The translations under genes were made by a program, and so were the position numbers. Under the pieces are notes generated by a model. That model did not search any database. It saw nothing but the letters and a program-made list of their open reading frames with translations, and had not been told where the DNA came from. Below are positions 1 through 6,035 of a stretch of DNA of 14,804 nucleotides, piece after piece. Origin of the DNA: PUND01 sp046538345 (lineage in GTDB: Bacteria > Planctomycetota > Phycisphaerae > SM23-33); assembly GCA_046538345.1 (NCBI GenBank), contig JBKHJB010000037.1, forward strand, positions 1-14,804, read 5' to 3'. Each line of letters begins with the position of its first letter. Positions within the stretch are counted from its first letter, which is position 1.

Positions 1-497
1 TCGTCGCAGGCGTCAGCGGGGCGGCTTTGGCGACCGATCCGGTGGCCGTCGGGTCTGGAGCCAATACGGCATACATGCTGATAAACTTCAGCGACGGCGC
101 CAACTACCAGTTCGATGTCTCGTTCGACGGGGAGACCAGCGGCATAGGACTGTTTGACATCATCGAGTCTGACACGACGCTGGTCACCGACCGGACCATT
201 TACGGTGACGACGCCTTCATCGATGGGGTTACCTACGGCGACCACAGCGACGTGGGCTTCGGCGGCGGAGAGGACTGGTGGCATTACTGGATTCGTGAGT
301 CCGATTCCGACGGTTGGCAGTCACCCGGCTACGGAGCTTCCAGCCGGACAGTCACCGACGGAAGCTGGGACGGCTGGGTGTACGGCAGCGCCGGCGAGCC
401 GGTGCCCGAGCCGACCTCGTTAATGGTATTGGCTGTTGCCGGCGGGGCTGTGACCGCTTTGCGACGGAGAAGACGCCGAATACATGCGCGCAATTGA
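1..497 (+). CDS. PEP-CTERM surface protein, 5' end missing
   Basis: The gene enters from the left edge; codons read in frame from base 3. The first visible residues (VAGVSGAALA, then T) look like the end of a signal peptide with an ALA cleavage site, so little more than the start of the signal peptide is missing. The mature part is about 115 residues, acidic and rich in Gly, Asp and Trp (for example DWWHYWI and DGSWDGWVYG), as expected of an exported protein. It ends in a classic PEP-CTERM tail: VPEP (from base 402), a hydrophobic helix, then six arginines. Proteins with this tail are known substrates of exosortase, which removes the anchor during export to the cell surface. The globular part resembles planctomycete PEP-CTERM proteins of unknown function, and I assign no activity. 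The stop overlaps the next start by 14 bases, so the genes are co-transcribed. No exosortase lies in the window. Confidence 0.88.
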   Translation, partial: VAGVSGAALATDPVAVGSGANTAYMLINFSDGANYQFDVSFDGETSGIGLFDIIESDTTLVTDRTIYGDDAFIDGVTYGDHSDVGFGGGEDWWHYWIRESDSDGWQSPGYGASSRTVTDGSWDGWVYGSAGEPVPEPTSLMVLAVAGGAVTALRRRRRRIHARN

Positions 498-1251
498 CGG
501 AAAAACTCGGCCTGTAGTCAGCGCGGGCTTTACGCTTATCGAACTTCTGGTGGTTATCGCCATCATCGCGCTTTTGATGAGCATCCTTATGCCCGCGCTG
601 GGCCGAGCACGGCAGATGGCCCGGGGCGTCAAGTGTCTTACGAATCTGCACAACCTGGGAGTCGCCATGGCCCAGTACCACAGCGACAACCGGGACTACT
701 TCTGGGCGTGCGCCGACGAGGAGTTTCAGGTGTACTTCTGGGGCGAGAACGCCGACCCGGTCGATACCGACGCCAGTGCTTTCATGGGACACGTCGGCGA
801 TCCCCAGAACCTCCTGTGTCCGGAGATGCCGTGGGGTACATATGTGCCCGAGGGCGCGGTCAACGAACCGACCACCACCTACGGCTACAACGCATGGTCT
901 CTGGACCCGGCGTTCTGGTACCGCACCGGCGAAAACGGAGAGGTCCTGCCGCGCAAGCGCAGCACGCAGGTTCCCAGACCGTCGGAGTTGTTCGTCTTGG
1001 CGGACTCGGCCGTGTACAACACATGGACCGCCGGCGGTGTGCTACAGAACACCTGCTCACTGGACCCGCCGCAGTTGCCCTGGGGAGCCAACGACTACCC
1101 CACGACCCATTTTCGCCACGACGGGCGGGCGCACGCTCTTTGCGCGGACGGTCACGCGGCCGATTTCGGAATCGGCGATGGGCGAATGGTGATGCCCCAA
1201 CACAACCTCGGTTTCGTGGGAGATGAGAATGCCCCGCATTACGACCAGTAG
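484..1251 (+). CDS. Prepilin-like protein with H-X9-DG C-terminal motif
   Basis: This 255-residue protein has a type IV prepilin/type II pseudopilin N-terminus: a short basic leader, the cleavage site G15|F16 followed by TLIE with Glu20 at mature position +5, and one hydrophobic helix (about residues 18-38). The leader would be cut and methylated by a prepilin peptidase. The globular part contains cysteines and a GYN motif. Near the end it carries H212, nine residues, then D222-G223-H224, exactly the H-X9-DG processing-associated motif seen in large paralogous families of Planctomycetes, Verrucomicrobia and Lentisphaerae. The role of that family is not established; membership of a secretion pseudopilus or envelope fibre is inferred. 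The start ATG overlaps the PEP-CTERM gene; the Shine-Dalgarno sequence is weak (GGAGA at 466-470), which fits translational coupling. The following lipoprotein gene overlaps its end. Confidence 0.92.
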   Translation: MRAIDGKTRPVVSAGFTLIELLVVIAIIALLMSILMPALGRARQMARGVKCLTNLHNLGVAMAQYHSDNRDYFWACADEEFQVYFWGENADPVDTDASAFMGHVGDPQNLLCPEMPWGTYVPEGAVNEPTTTYGYNAWSLDPAFWYRTGENGEVLPRKRSTQVPRPSELFVLADSAVYNTWTAGGVLQNTCSLDPPQLPWGANDYPTTHFRHDGRAHALCADGHAADFGIGDGRMVMPQHNLGFVGDENAPHYDQ

Positions 1252-1648
1252 TAGCATTCGGGTGTTCGCCGCGGCTACCGTGGTTTTTCTCGGCGTCGTC
1301 GGCTGCTCGGATAGATACGAACACCGGCGGGTGAACGCCGACGACGCTCGAGCCGAGGAAGTCCGCGAGATGATTGCGGCATTGCGGTCGGCCGACGGCG
1401 ATGAGCTGTCGCAGCGCATCCGCGCGCAGGCGCTGGATGAACTCCACGACCATCAGTTCGCCGCGCTGCGCGACGTACTGGAGGAAGTGGCCGCCGCCGA
1501 GCGTGCGGAGCTGATGCGGATGGACCGGTTCGGGAGGGATGTGTACCGCGCGACCATCGAGCTGAGCGACGACGCCGGGCGAACACGACAAGTCTCGATG
1601 CTGCTCGTTCCGCGGGACCGTCGGCTTCGTTGGGCCAAGAAGAACTGA
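1229..1648 (+). CDS. Small lipoprotein, hypothetical
   Basis: A 139-residue protein with a lipoprotein signal peptide: a basic, Ser/Thr-rich start, a hydrophobic stretch (about residues 12-24) and a lipobox LGVVGC with Cys26 as the lipidated residue. Residues 36-100 are charged, helical and rich in Ala, Glu and Arg; the end (YRATIEL, then LLVPRDRRLRWAKKN) looks like a short beta-structured tail. I do not recognise a named domain. I chose the ATG at 1229 because GGGAG (1218-1222) lies six bases upstream; an in-frame ATG at 1223 is also possible but sits directly on that site. The gene starts inside the preceding prepilin-like gene, so the three genes from the left edge form one transcript. A role in the envelope, possibly with the prepilin-like or PEP-CTERM protein, is suggested by context only. 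Confidence 0.8.
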   Translation: MPRITTSSSIRVFAAATVVFLGVVGCSDRYEHRRVNADDARAEEVREMIAALRSADGDELSQRIRAQALDELHDHQFAALRDVLEEVAAAERAELMRMDRFGRDVYRATIELSDDAGRTRQVSMLLVPRDRRLRWAKKN

Positions 1649-1671
1649 GGTATCTACCGCAGCTTTGCTCT

Positions 1672-1723
1672 CAACGGCCGGGCCGGGCGCACAGCCATGC
1701 CGCGCCCGGCTGCTGGGCCGTTG
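1672..1723 (+). terminator. Large GC-rich hairpin, probable operon-end structure
   Basis: The outer arms CAACGGCC (1672-1679) and GGCCGTTG (1716-1723) pair perfectly over 8 bases. Inside them GCCGGGCGC (1682-1690) pairs with GCGCCCGGC (1702-1710) over 9 bases, leaving an 11-base loop and small internal bulges. The hairpin starts 24 bases after the lipoprotein stop, where a terminator is expected. It has no U-tract after it, so it is not a textbook intrinsic terminator; it could instead stabilise the 3' end of the message. Confidence 0.45.
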
Positions 1724-1978
1724 GCAGACACCGAGAGGGGAGGCGCACGTCGCCAATATATAGTCTTTGTCCGGATGTGCTTATTGACGACGCCGCAGGC
1801 AGGCCGGACGCTACACAAAAGGTGAGACTGCTCTAAACCCCAGTGCTCCCCAAGCGGACGCGCGGCTGGCGACTACCATCGCCGGCCGCAACGTAAAAGC
1901 GGATCCTCGCAAGTCCATGTCCGACGGTTTATTCCCATAAATCGACGCAAAAGAATAGGCATTGTGCGCGAAAAGGTC

Positions 1979-2006
1979 TTGTCCCTTCCCGCACATGCTA
2001 TATGAT
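1979..2006 (+). promoter_or_regulatory. Sigma-70-type promoter for the second prepilin-like gene
   Basis: TTGTCC (1979-1984) and TATGAT (2001-2006) are separated by 16 bases and resemble -35 and -10 boxes. Transcription would start near 2013, giving a leader of about 43 bases to the ATG at 2056. The surrounding bases are the most AT-rich in this gap. This is prediction by eye only. Confidence 0.5.
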
Positions 2007-2055
2007 ATAGATGTAAACCCATCTCACGATCTGGCTGACTCGTTGGAGGCAGAAA

Positions 2056-2763
2056 ATGCGCACTTACCGCAAGCACTTCAGAACAGAAGCCGGTTTTACA
2101 CTTATCGAACTGCTGGTGGTCATAGCGATAATCGCCCTGCTGATGAGCATCCTGGTGCCGGCGTTGGGAAAGGCCCGGGAGTATGCGAAGTTCCTTCTCT
2201 GTAAGACGAATATCTATAACGGTATGCGCGGAATACACATGTACGCCTCGGACTCGCGGGGAATACTGCCGTTCTGCAACTCCGACAATATGGAAACTTC
2301 CAGACCGACAGCGGGCTGGCTCTATGACATGAACGAAGTGGGTGACTGGGATAAGGATAACCTCCGCCAGGAGCATGTCGAGACCGGGCAGATCTGGCCC
2401 TATATGGGCGAGTACAAGCTCTATCGCTGTCCGCTGGACGCACCGCCGTACGAGCAGGGGCCTACACACCGACTATCGAGCTACGCCATGAATAAGGCGG
2501 TAGTGGGTTTCGGCGATGAAGTTTTCCCGCCGTACAACATCGAGCAGTTCAAAAGCGATGAAGTCTGTTTCTGGGAAACCGACGAGACGGAGGACGGCGG
2601 CTATTGGAACGACGGCTGTAACATGCCCGACGAAGGCATCTCCGATCGCCACAGGGACGGTGCGACCGTAGGGTGCTTCGGGGGGCACGTGGATTTCTTC
2701 ACCTACGACGAGTGGTACGCCGAGGCCAAGCGAAGACCCGGCCGAATCTGGTGCGCCCCCTGA
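2056..2763 (+). CDS. Second prepilin-like protein, variant H-X9-GG tail
   Basis: A 235-residue protein with the same N-terminal signature as the gene at 484: basic leader, cleavage site G13|F14, Glu18 at mature +5, and a hydrophobic helix to about residue 36. The first 40 residues are close to those of the upstream paralogue, and even the DNA around 2093-2160 resembles 527-600; beyond that the two diverge. The globular part is acidic and aromatic, with several Cys and Trp. Near the end, H199 is followed after nine residues by G209-G210-H211, so the usual Asp of the H-X9-DG motif is replaced by Gly. The start is well supported by GGAGG (2045-2049), six bases before the ATG. It appears to be transcribed alone from its own promoter. 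The likely location is the inner membrane/periplasm, as a pseudopilin or minor fibre component; its function is unknown. Confidence 0.9.
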   Translation: MRTYRKHFRTEAGFTLIELLVVIAIIALLMSILVPALGKAREYAKFLLCKTNIYNGMRGIHMYASDSRGILPFCNSDNMETSRPTAGWLYDMNEVGDWDKDNLRQEHVETGQIWPYMGEYKLYRCPLDAPPYEQGPTHRLSSYAMNKAVVGFGDEVFPPYNIEQFKSDEVCFWETDETEDGGYWNDGCNMPDEGISDRHRDGATVGCFGGHVDFFTYDEWYAEAKRRPGRIWCAP

Positions 2764-2824
2764 TCGACGGACGGTGAGTAGCGAGGGGAATCGTTTCTGG
2801 CCGTGCGGAGAAGCGCAGAAAAGT

Positions 2825-2857
2825 GCGGCACGGCGCCGAATTTCGACACCGTGCCGC
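2825..2857. terminator. Hairpin between convergent genes
   Basis: GCGGCACGG (2825-2833) and CCGTGCCGC (2849-2857) form a perfect 9-base stem with a 15-base loop. It lies between the second prepilin-like gene and the convergent gene ending at 2930, so it could serve both. A second, smaller hairpin (CGCGGGC, loop TAT, GCCCGTG) follows around 2874-2890. Neither has a U-tract. Confidence 0.35.
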
Positions 2858-2929
2858 CGACTGCCACGCGCCCCGCGGGCTATGCCCGTGCGGAGCGGCT
2901 CCTGATTGTCCGTTCTTCTGCGGCTGCTC

Positions 2930-3205
2930 CTATTCGTGGGAATGGCCCGGTCCCGGCCGTCCGGGGCGGTTCTGGAGCATCTGGCGCAGATATCGGTTCT
3001 CCCGTCGCGTAGCTTCCAGATCAAACAGCAGATACTTTATATGGGTCTGCATCTCGTCGAGACACTGCTGAAGTGGTTGGGTTTTGCGGTCGCTTGCCGG
3101 GACGTACACGCCCTGACCTTCGTCCGGTGGCGTGTCAAGCTGCCCGGCTGTGGCTATCATCTCCGCGAGTTCGATGATCCGTTCTCGTGTGACCGCCTCG
3201 TTCAT
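2930..3205 (-). CDS. Small coiled-coil protein, hypothetical
   Basis: A 91-residue protein with no signal peptide or membrane segment, so probably cytoplasmic. Residues 1-20 form a charged amphipathic helix (ERIIELAEMIATAG). The middle is polar, and residues 45-80 form a strong amphipathic, probably coiled-coil helix (HIKYLLFDLEATRRENRYL) followed by a Gly/Pro/His tail. The open frame extends upstream to 3229, but I chose the ATG at 3205 because GGGAG (reverse complement of 3213-3217) lies seven bases before it. The pattern of helix, linker and a YLLFDLEATRREN-like coil recalls short uncharacterised planctomycete proteins; I cannot name a family. It stands alone, divergent from maf and convergent with the prepilin-like gene. 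The composition and good ribosome site make it a real gene rather than a shadow. Confidence 0.75.
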   Translation of the reverse strand: MNEAVTRERIIELAEMIATAGQLDTPPDEGQGVYVPASDRKTQPLQQCLDEMQTHIKYLLFDLEATRRENRYLRQMLQNRPGRPGPGHSHE

Positions 3206-3336
3206 GGCAGTACTCCCTGAATTTAACAAACTCGAGGCCTCACGCGGCCTCTACTTAATAATAAGACACTTCTCCGCTGATAAGTTAGTTGCAAGGTCAG
3301 TGCCAGCTCCAATTTGCCGTCACGGCGGGAATTACA

Positions 3337-3371
3337 GTCCGTAACATCCGTTTGAACAAGCGGTTACGGAC
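3337..3371. repeat. Perfect 9-base inverted repeat
   Basis: GTCCGTAAC (3337-3345) and GTTACGGAC (3363-3371) are exact reverse complements. The 17 bases between them can extend the stem with further pairs (CGTTT against AAGCG), so an RNA copy would form one long hairpin. It sits between divergent genes, so it is not an obvious terminator for either; an operator or part of a non-coding RNA are alternatives. Confidence 0.5.
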
Positions 3372-3553
3372 CGGCATCGCGCGTGTTAAACCGGGTAGAA
3401 AATGCGGCTTCTCGCGGCGCGTTGCCGCAACGCCACGCGGATGAGGCGTCTGATCGTCTGGAGGGGCTATATGGCCCTAAGATCCGGGAATATAAACGAT
3501 TGGGGCGATGTTGGAATTTTGCAACGTGTTGCCGCACGTAAACGCAGGGAAAA

Positions 3554-3599
3554 ACCGGCGTTCGCCGGTCCGCAAGGAGTTTCATAAAAACCGGACCGG
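3554..3599 (+). repeat. Two mutually exclusive hairpins upstream of maf
   Basis: ACCGGC (3554-3559) pairs with GCCGGT (3564-3569) around a 4-base loop. Alternatively CCGGTCCG (3565-3572) pairs with CGGACCGG (3592-3599), using part of the same bases. A Shine-Dalgarno-like AAGGAG (3575-3580) lies in the loop of the second stem but has no start codon after it. The competing geometry resembles an attenuator, but the best maf promoter candidate lies downstream, which argues against it acting on maf. Confidence 0.35.
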
Positions 3600-3600
3600 G

Positions 3601-3629
3601 TGGAAACGTCGCGTTAGCGGAAGTATGCT
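3601..3629 (+). promoter_or_regulatory. Possible maf promoter
   Basis: TATGCT (3624-3629) is a fair -10 box, with a weak TGGAAA (3601-3606) 17 bases upstream. The leader to the ATG at 3657 would be about 20 bases and would still contain the AAAGGAG ribosome site (3641-3647). Confidence 0.3.
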
Positions 3630-3656
3630 AGATTGGGCAAAAAGGAGTTCTCAAGC

Positions 3657-4250
3657 ATGACGATGGTGGCCGAGACAACGCTGGTGCTGGCGTCCAGCTC
3701 GCCGAGGCGCAAACAGCTTCTCCAGGAGGCGGGTATTGCCTTCGAGGCGGTGTCCCCGCCCGTGGCCGAGCCAGTGGACGCCTGCGAGAGGCTTTCGCCG
3801 GCGCGTCTGGCAGAGGCGCTTGCGTATTTCAAGGCCCGTTCGGTGGCGGAGGATCGCCCCGATGCGCTTATTCTGGGGGCCGATACGGTAGTGTCCGTCA
3901 GCGGCGAGCTGCTGGGCAAGCCGGCCGATGCCGACGACGCGCGCCGGATGCTCGGTATGCTCTCGGGCACCAGGCAGTCGGTGATTACGGGCGTGGCACT
4001 GCTGGGCGCCGAGAGGCGATGCATTGCCTCAGAAACGACTTACGTCACCATGCGCGAGATAAGCGATCATGAGCTTGAGCAGTACCTCACCTCCGGCGAG
4101 TGGCGCGGAAAGGCCGGCGCATACGCTATTCAGGAGACCGCCGACAGGTTTGTAACCTCCGTGGAGGGAAGTTTTTCCAACGTGGTGGGTCTGCCTGTGG
4201 AGCTTGTGTCGCGCCTGCTTCGCCTCGGTCGGACAAAGGGTCGGCCGTGA
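3657..4250 (+). CDS. maf: Maf-type nucleoside triphosphate pyrophosphatase (dTTP/UTP)
   Basis: A cytoplasmic enzyme of the Maf/HAM1 fold that hydrolyses non-canonical and some canonical nucleoside triphosphates to monophosphate and pyrophosphate. Visible family motifs are the phosphate-binding SSSPRR (residues 13-18), GADTVV with the general-base Asp76, GKP (87-89), the GKAGAYAIQ stretch (151-159), and the terminal NVVGLP (175-180). The GxYxIQ segment places it with the YhdE/Maf group (dTTP/UTP), not the YceF group (7-methyl-GTP). The length of 197 residues is normal. I chose ATG 3657, with AAAGGAG (3641-3647) nine bases upstream; the frame extends to a TTG at 3633 but that would include the ribosome site. 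The stop overlaps the GTG of the next gene (GTGA), indicating translational coupling. All key residues appear intact. Confidence 0.95.
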   Translation: MTMVAETTLVLASSSPRRKQLLQEAGIAFEAVSPPVAEPVDACERLSPARLAEALAYFKARSVAEDRPDALILGADTVVSVSGELLGKPADADDARRMLGMLSGTRQSVITGVALLGAERRCIASETTYVTMREISDHELEQYLTSGEWRGKAGAYAIQETADRFVTSVEGSFSNVVGLPVELVSRLLRLGRTKGRP

Positions 4251-4738
4251 AGATTCGCCCGTTAACCCACATGTTGTTGGCGGCGGCTTTGGCGGCCGGG
4301 GCGGCCTGGTCCGGCTGCTCAAGGGACGACCCGCCACAAAGCTCGCGTGTGCGCATTAATGGCACGGAATGGCTGGTGGATATCGCCTCCACGCCCGAGC
4401 AGCGGTATCGCGGGCTATCCAATCGGCCCCGGATAGCCCAGGGCACCGGGATGCTGTTTATCTTTCCCGACGCGGATGTCCGGGAGTTCTGCATGCGTGG
4501 CTGCCTGGTTCCGTTGGACATCGCTTTCCTCGATGCGGATCTCCGTGTCGTCAAGACTCATACGATGCAGGTCGAGGCGGACCTCGCCGGTCGGGAAACC
4601 TACAGTTCCGAGAAGCCCGCTCAGTACGCCCTGGAAGTTCCAGCGGGCGAACTGTCGGCCGCCGGGGTCCGTGTGGGAGACCAGGCCGAGCTTCTTGGGG
4701 ATATTCCCGACGCTGCTAAAGCCGACCCGGCTCGGTGA
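4247..4738 (+). CDS. DUF192 family lipoprotein
   Basis: A 163-residue protein with an N-terminal hydrophobic segment (about residues 9-22) and a lipobox-like WSGC with Cys24, then a DUF192 domain (about 34-150; COG1430). Family hallmarks seen are TPEQRYRGLSNR (49-60), GMLFIFPDADVREFCMR (68-84) and PLDIAFLDADLRVV (89-102), ending with a GD turn (144-145). DUF192 proteins are small, beta-rich, secreted or membrane-anchored, and biochemically uncharacterised. The start is the GTG at 4247, overlapping the maf stop; the open frame reaches back to 4100, but that stretch lies entirely in maf and does not resemble protein. The tryptophan at lipobox position -3 is unusual, so the protein might instead be cut by signal peptidase I or stay anchored. 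It lies between maf and the SpoIIE-type phosphatase gene; the functional link is unknown. Confidence 0.88.
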   Translation: MKIRPLTHMLLAAALAAGAAWSGCSRDDPPQSSRVRINGTEWLVDIASTPEQRYRGLSNRPRIAQGTGMLFIFPDADVREFCMRGCLVPLDIAFLDADLRVVKTHTMQVEADLAGRETYSSEKPAQYALEVPAGELSAAGVRVGDQAELLGDIPDAAKADPAR

Positions 4739-4785
4739 CGATTAGCGACAATACGGCTTGGTATATGGGCTTGCGAAGGAACTCC

Positions 4786-5943
4786 ATGGACACATCAACG
4801 GCGACTATGCCGAAGCTGCTCTGGCTGAGCGACCGCCCGGTCCCGCCGGTGGTGTTCGACGCCGTCTCTGACAGATGGCAGCTTCAGCCGTGGTTCGCCC
4901 AGGAGCCGCTGCAGCGACAGCTCGGGGAGGTCGAGGTGGTGCTTGCCTCGGCCGGCGGAGACGCCGCCTCGCTCGCACGTGTCCTGGAGATGCTGGACCG
5001 CGGCTCGACGGCCGCCGTCGTAATCATGCCCGGTGACGCCGACGAGCTGCACGCCGTCCTGGAGCGATGGCAGGGACCTTTCCTGCCGGTCTCGGCCGAT
5101 GCGTCGGCGGTTGAGATGGCGGCGGTCATATCGGCTGCATGCCGCCTGTCGCAGGTTGTTCGCCGCCTCCGCGAAGCTGCGCCGTCGGCCGGCGACGAGG
5201 AACTGGGCGAGGAGATGCGCATAGCCGCCAACCTTCAGCGCGATTTTCTGCCCGCGCGACTCCCGGAAATCGGTCCGGTGCGGTTCTCCACGCTTTTCAG
5301 CCCGGCTGGTTTCGTCAGCGGAGACATTTACGACGTCGCCCGACTGGATGAGACCACACTGGGTTTCTACGTCGCCGACGCGGTGGGCCACGGTCTGCCG
5401 GCGGCGCTGCTGACGATGTTCGTCAAAAAGGCGCTTCAGACCAAGCGCATCAGCGGACACAGCTACGAAATCATTCCGCCGGAGGTTGCCCTGGCGCAGC
5501 TCAACGCGGACATCTGCGAGCAGAACGCGTCGGGGTTCCACTTCTGCACCGCCGCCTATGGCGTGCTGGAGGTCGACTCCATGACGTTGACCTACGCTCG
5601 TGCCGGTCATCCCGAGCCGGTGCTCTTCCGCCCGGACGGGGAGGTGCTGTCGCTCAACGCGCCGGGCGGACTTTTGGGCGTCATGCCGGACGAAACCTAC
5701 GACTCGCGCACCGTCCGCCTTTCGCCGGGCGACCGCCTGGTGCTCTACAGCGACGGGCTGGAAGCCGTATTCCGACATGACGACGGCACAAAGCCGCCCA
5801 TGACCGAGGCACTCCAGCCGTTCGCCGGCGTCGGGGCCGAAGAGATGCTCTCGGACCTTTCCGAGCGGGTCGAGCACATCCGTGCTCGCCGACGCCTGGA
5901 CAACGACGACGTGACGGTTCTCGTCCTCGATGTAGAGCTGTAG
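4786..5943 (+). CDS. SpoIIE/RsbU-type PP2C phosphatase with receiver-like N-terminus
   Basis: A 385-residue cytoplasmic protein. Residues 10-120 have the alternating beta/alpha pattern of a response-regulator receiver (LLWLSD at strand 1, VEVVLASAG at strand 3, AAVVIMPGDAD at strand 4, FLPVSAD at strand 5), but the phospho-acceptor Asp expected at the end of strand 3 is missing, so it is probably a pseudo-receiver. A short helical linker (120-145) leads to a SpoIIE-type PP2C domain (145-384). It starts with the family hallmark ANLQRDFLP and has metal-binding acids at SGD (Asp180), ADAVGHG (Asp198), SDG (Asp323) and NDD (374-375). Such enzymes dephosphorylate anti-sigma-factor antagonists in partner-switching pathways. 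I chose ATG 4786 because AAGGA (4776-4780) precedes it; a GTG at 4735 overlaps the DUF192 stop. No antagonist or anti-sigma gene is nearby. Confidence 0.92.
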   Translation: MDTSTATMPKLLWLSDRPVPPVVFDAVSDRWQLQPWFAQEPLQRQLGEVEVVLASAGGDAASLARVLEMLDRGSTAAVVIMPGDADELHAVLERWQGPFLPVSADASAVEMAAVISAACRLSQVVRRLREAAPSAGDEELGEEMRIAANLQRDFLPARLPEIGPVRFSTLFSPAGFVSGDIYDVARLDETTLGFYVADAVGHGLPAALLTMFVKKALQTKRISGHSYEIIPPEVALAQLNADICEQNASGFHFCTAAYGVLEVDSMTLTYARAGHPEPVLFRPDGEVLSLNAPGGLLGVMPDETYDSRTVRLSPGDRLVLYSDGLEAVFRHDDGTKPPMTEALQPFAGVGAEEMLSDLSERVEHIRARRRLDNDDVTVLVLDVEL

Positions 5944-5976
5944 CATCGCTGACGGATTGGTTCTCGGCGCTCGGTC

Positions 5977-6005
5977 TTGACAATCGCCTCGGCGGCGGCG
6001 ACATT
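5977..6005 (+). promoter_or_regulatory. Promoter candidate for the membrane-protein pair
   Basis: A perfect -35 box TTGACA (5977-5982) is followed after 17 bases by GACATT (6000-6005), a weak -10. Transcription would start near 6012, with a 24-base leader holding GGGAG (6025-6029) before the ATG at 6036. Confidence 0.4.
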
Positions 6006-6035
6006 CTCTTTTTCGGAGCTTTCCGGGAGTCGTTA

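Larger units (their letters stand above)
1649..2055. other. Intergenic region without a convincing gene
   Basis: A 407-base gap between the lipoprotein gene and the second prepilin-like gene. It holds a large GC-rich hairpin just after the lipoprotein stop (1672-1723) and a promoter candidate just before the next gene (1979-2006), both listed separately. A 68-codon open frame at 1630-1836 has no ribosome binding site and an amino-acid composition unlike a protein (many Arg, His, Pro and Cys); I do not call it. Between about 1740 and 1975 I see nothing else that I can support. Confidence 0.6.
3206..3656. other. Divergent intergenic region rich in inverted repeats
   Basis: A 451-base gap between the small coiled-coil gene (leftwards) and maf (rightwards). 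Perfect or near-perfect inverted repeats are GAGGCC/GGCCTC (3234-3251), GTCCGTAAC/GTTACGGAC (3337-3371), GCGTTG/CAACGC (3419-3433), GCAAC/GTTGC (3521-3532), ACCGGC/GCCGGT (3554-3569), and CCGGTCCG/CGGACCGG (3565-3599), which competes with the one before it. The part 3222-3300 is AT-rich and probably holds the leftward promoter. A 61-codon open frame at 3402-3587 has no ribosome site and I do not call it. A small non-coding RNA or a regulatory leader is possible, but I recognise no known family. Confidence 0.5.

Noticed and set aside
860..1756. 298-codon open frame on the minus strand
   Set aside because: It covers the prepilin and lipoprotein genes in antisense; no signal, motif or ribosome site.
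527..2160. DNA repeat between the two prepilin genes as a mobile or recombination repeat
   Set aside because: The similarity is limited to about 70 bases that encode the conserved N-terminal helix, with many differences; shared protein ancestry explains it.
4100..4246. N-terminal extension of the DUF192 gene
   Set aside because: These 49 codons lie inside maf, are Arg/Gly/Cys-rich, and would place the lipoprotein signal in mid-protein; the GTG at 4247 gives a sensible signal peptide.
4795..5946. 383-codon open frame on the minus strand
   Set aside because: It lies exactly antisense to the SpoIIE-type phosphatase, which has intact family motifs. The minus product is rich in Arg, His and Gln with no domain; it is a by-product of high G+C codon use.
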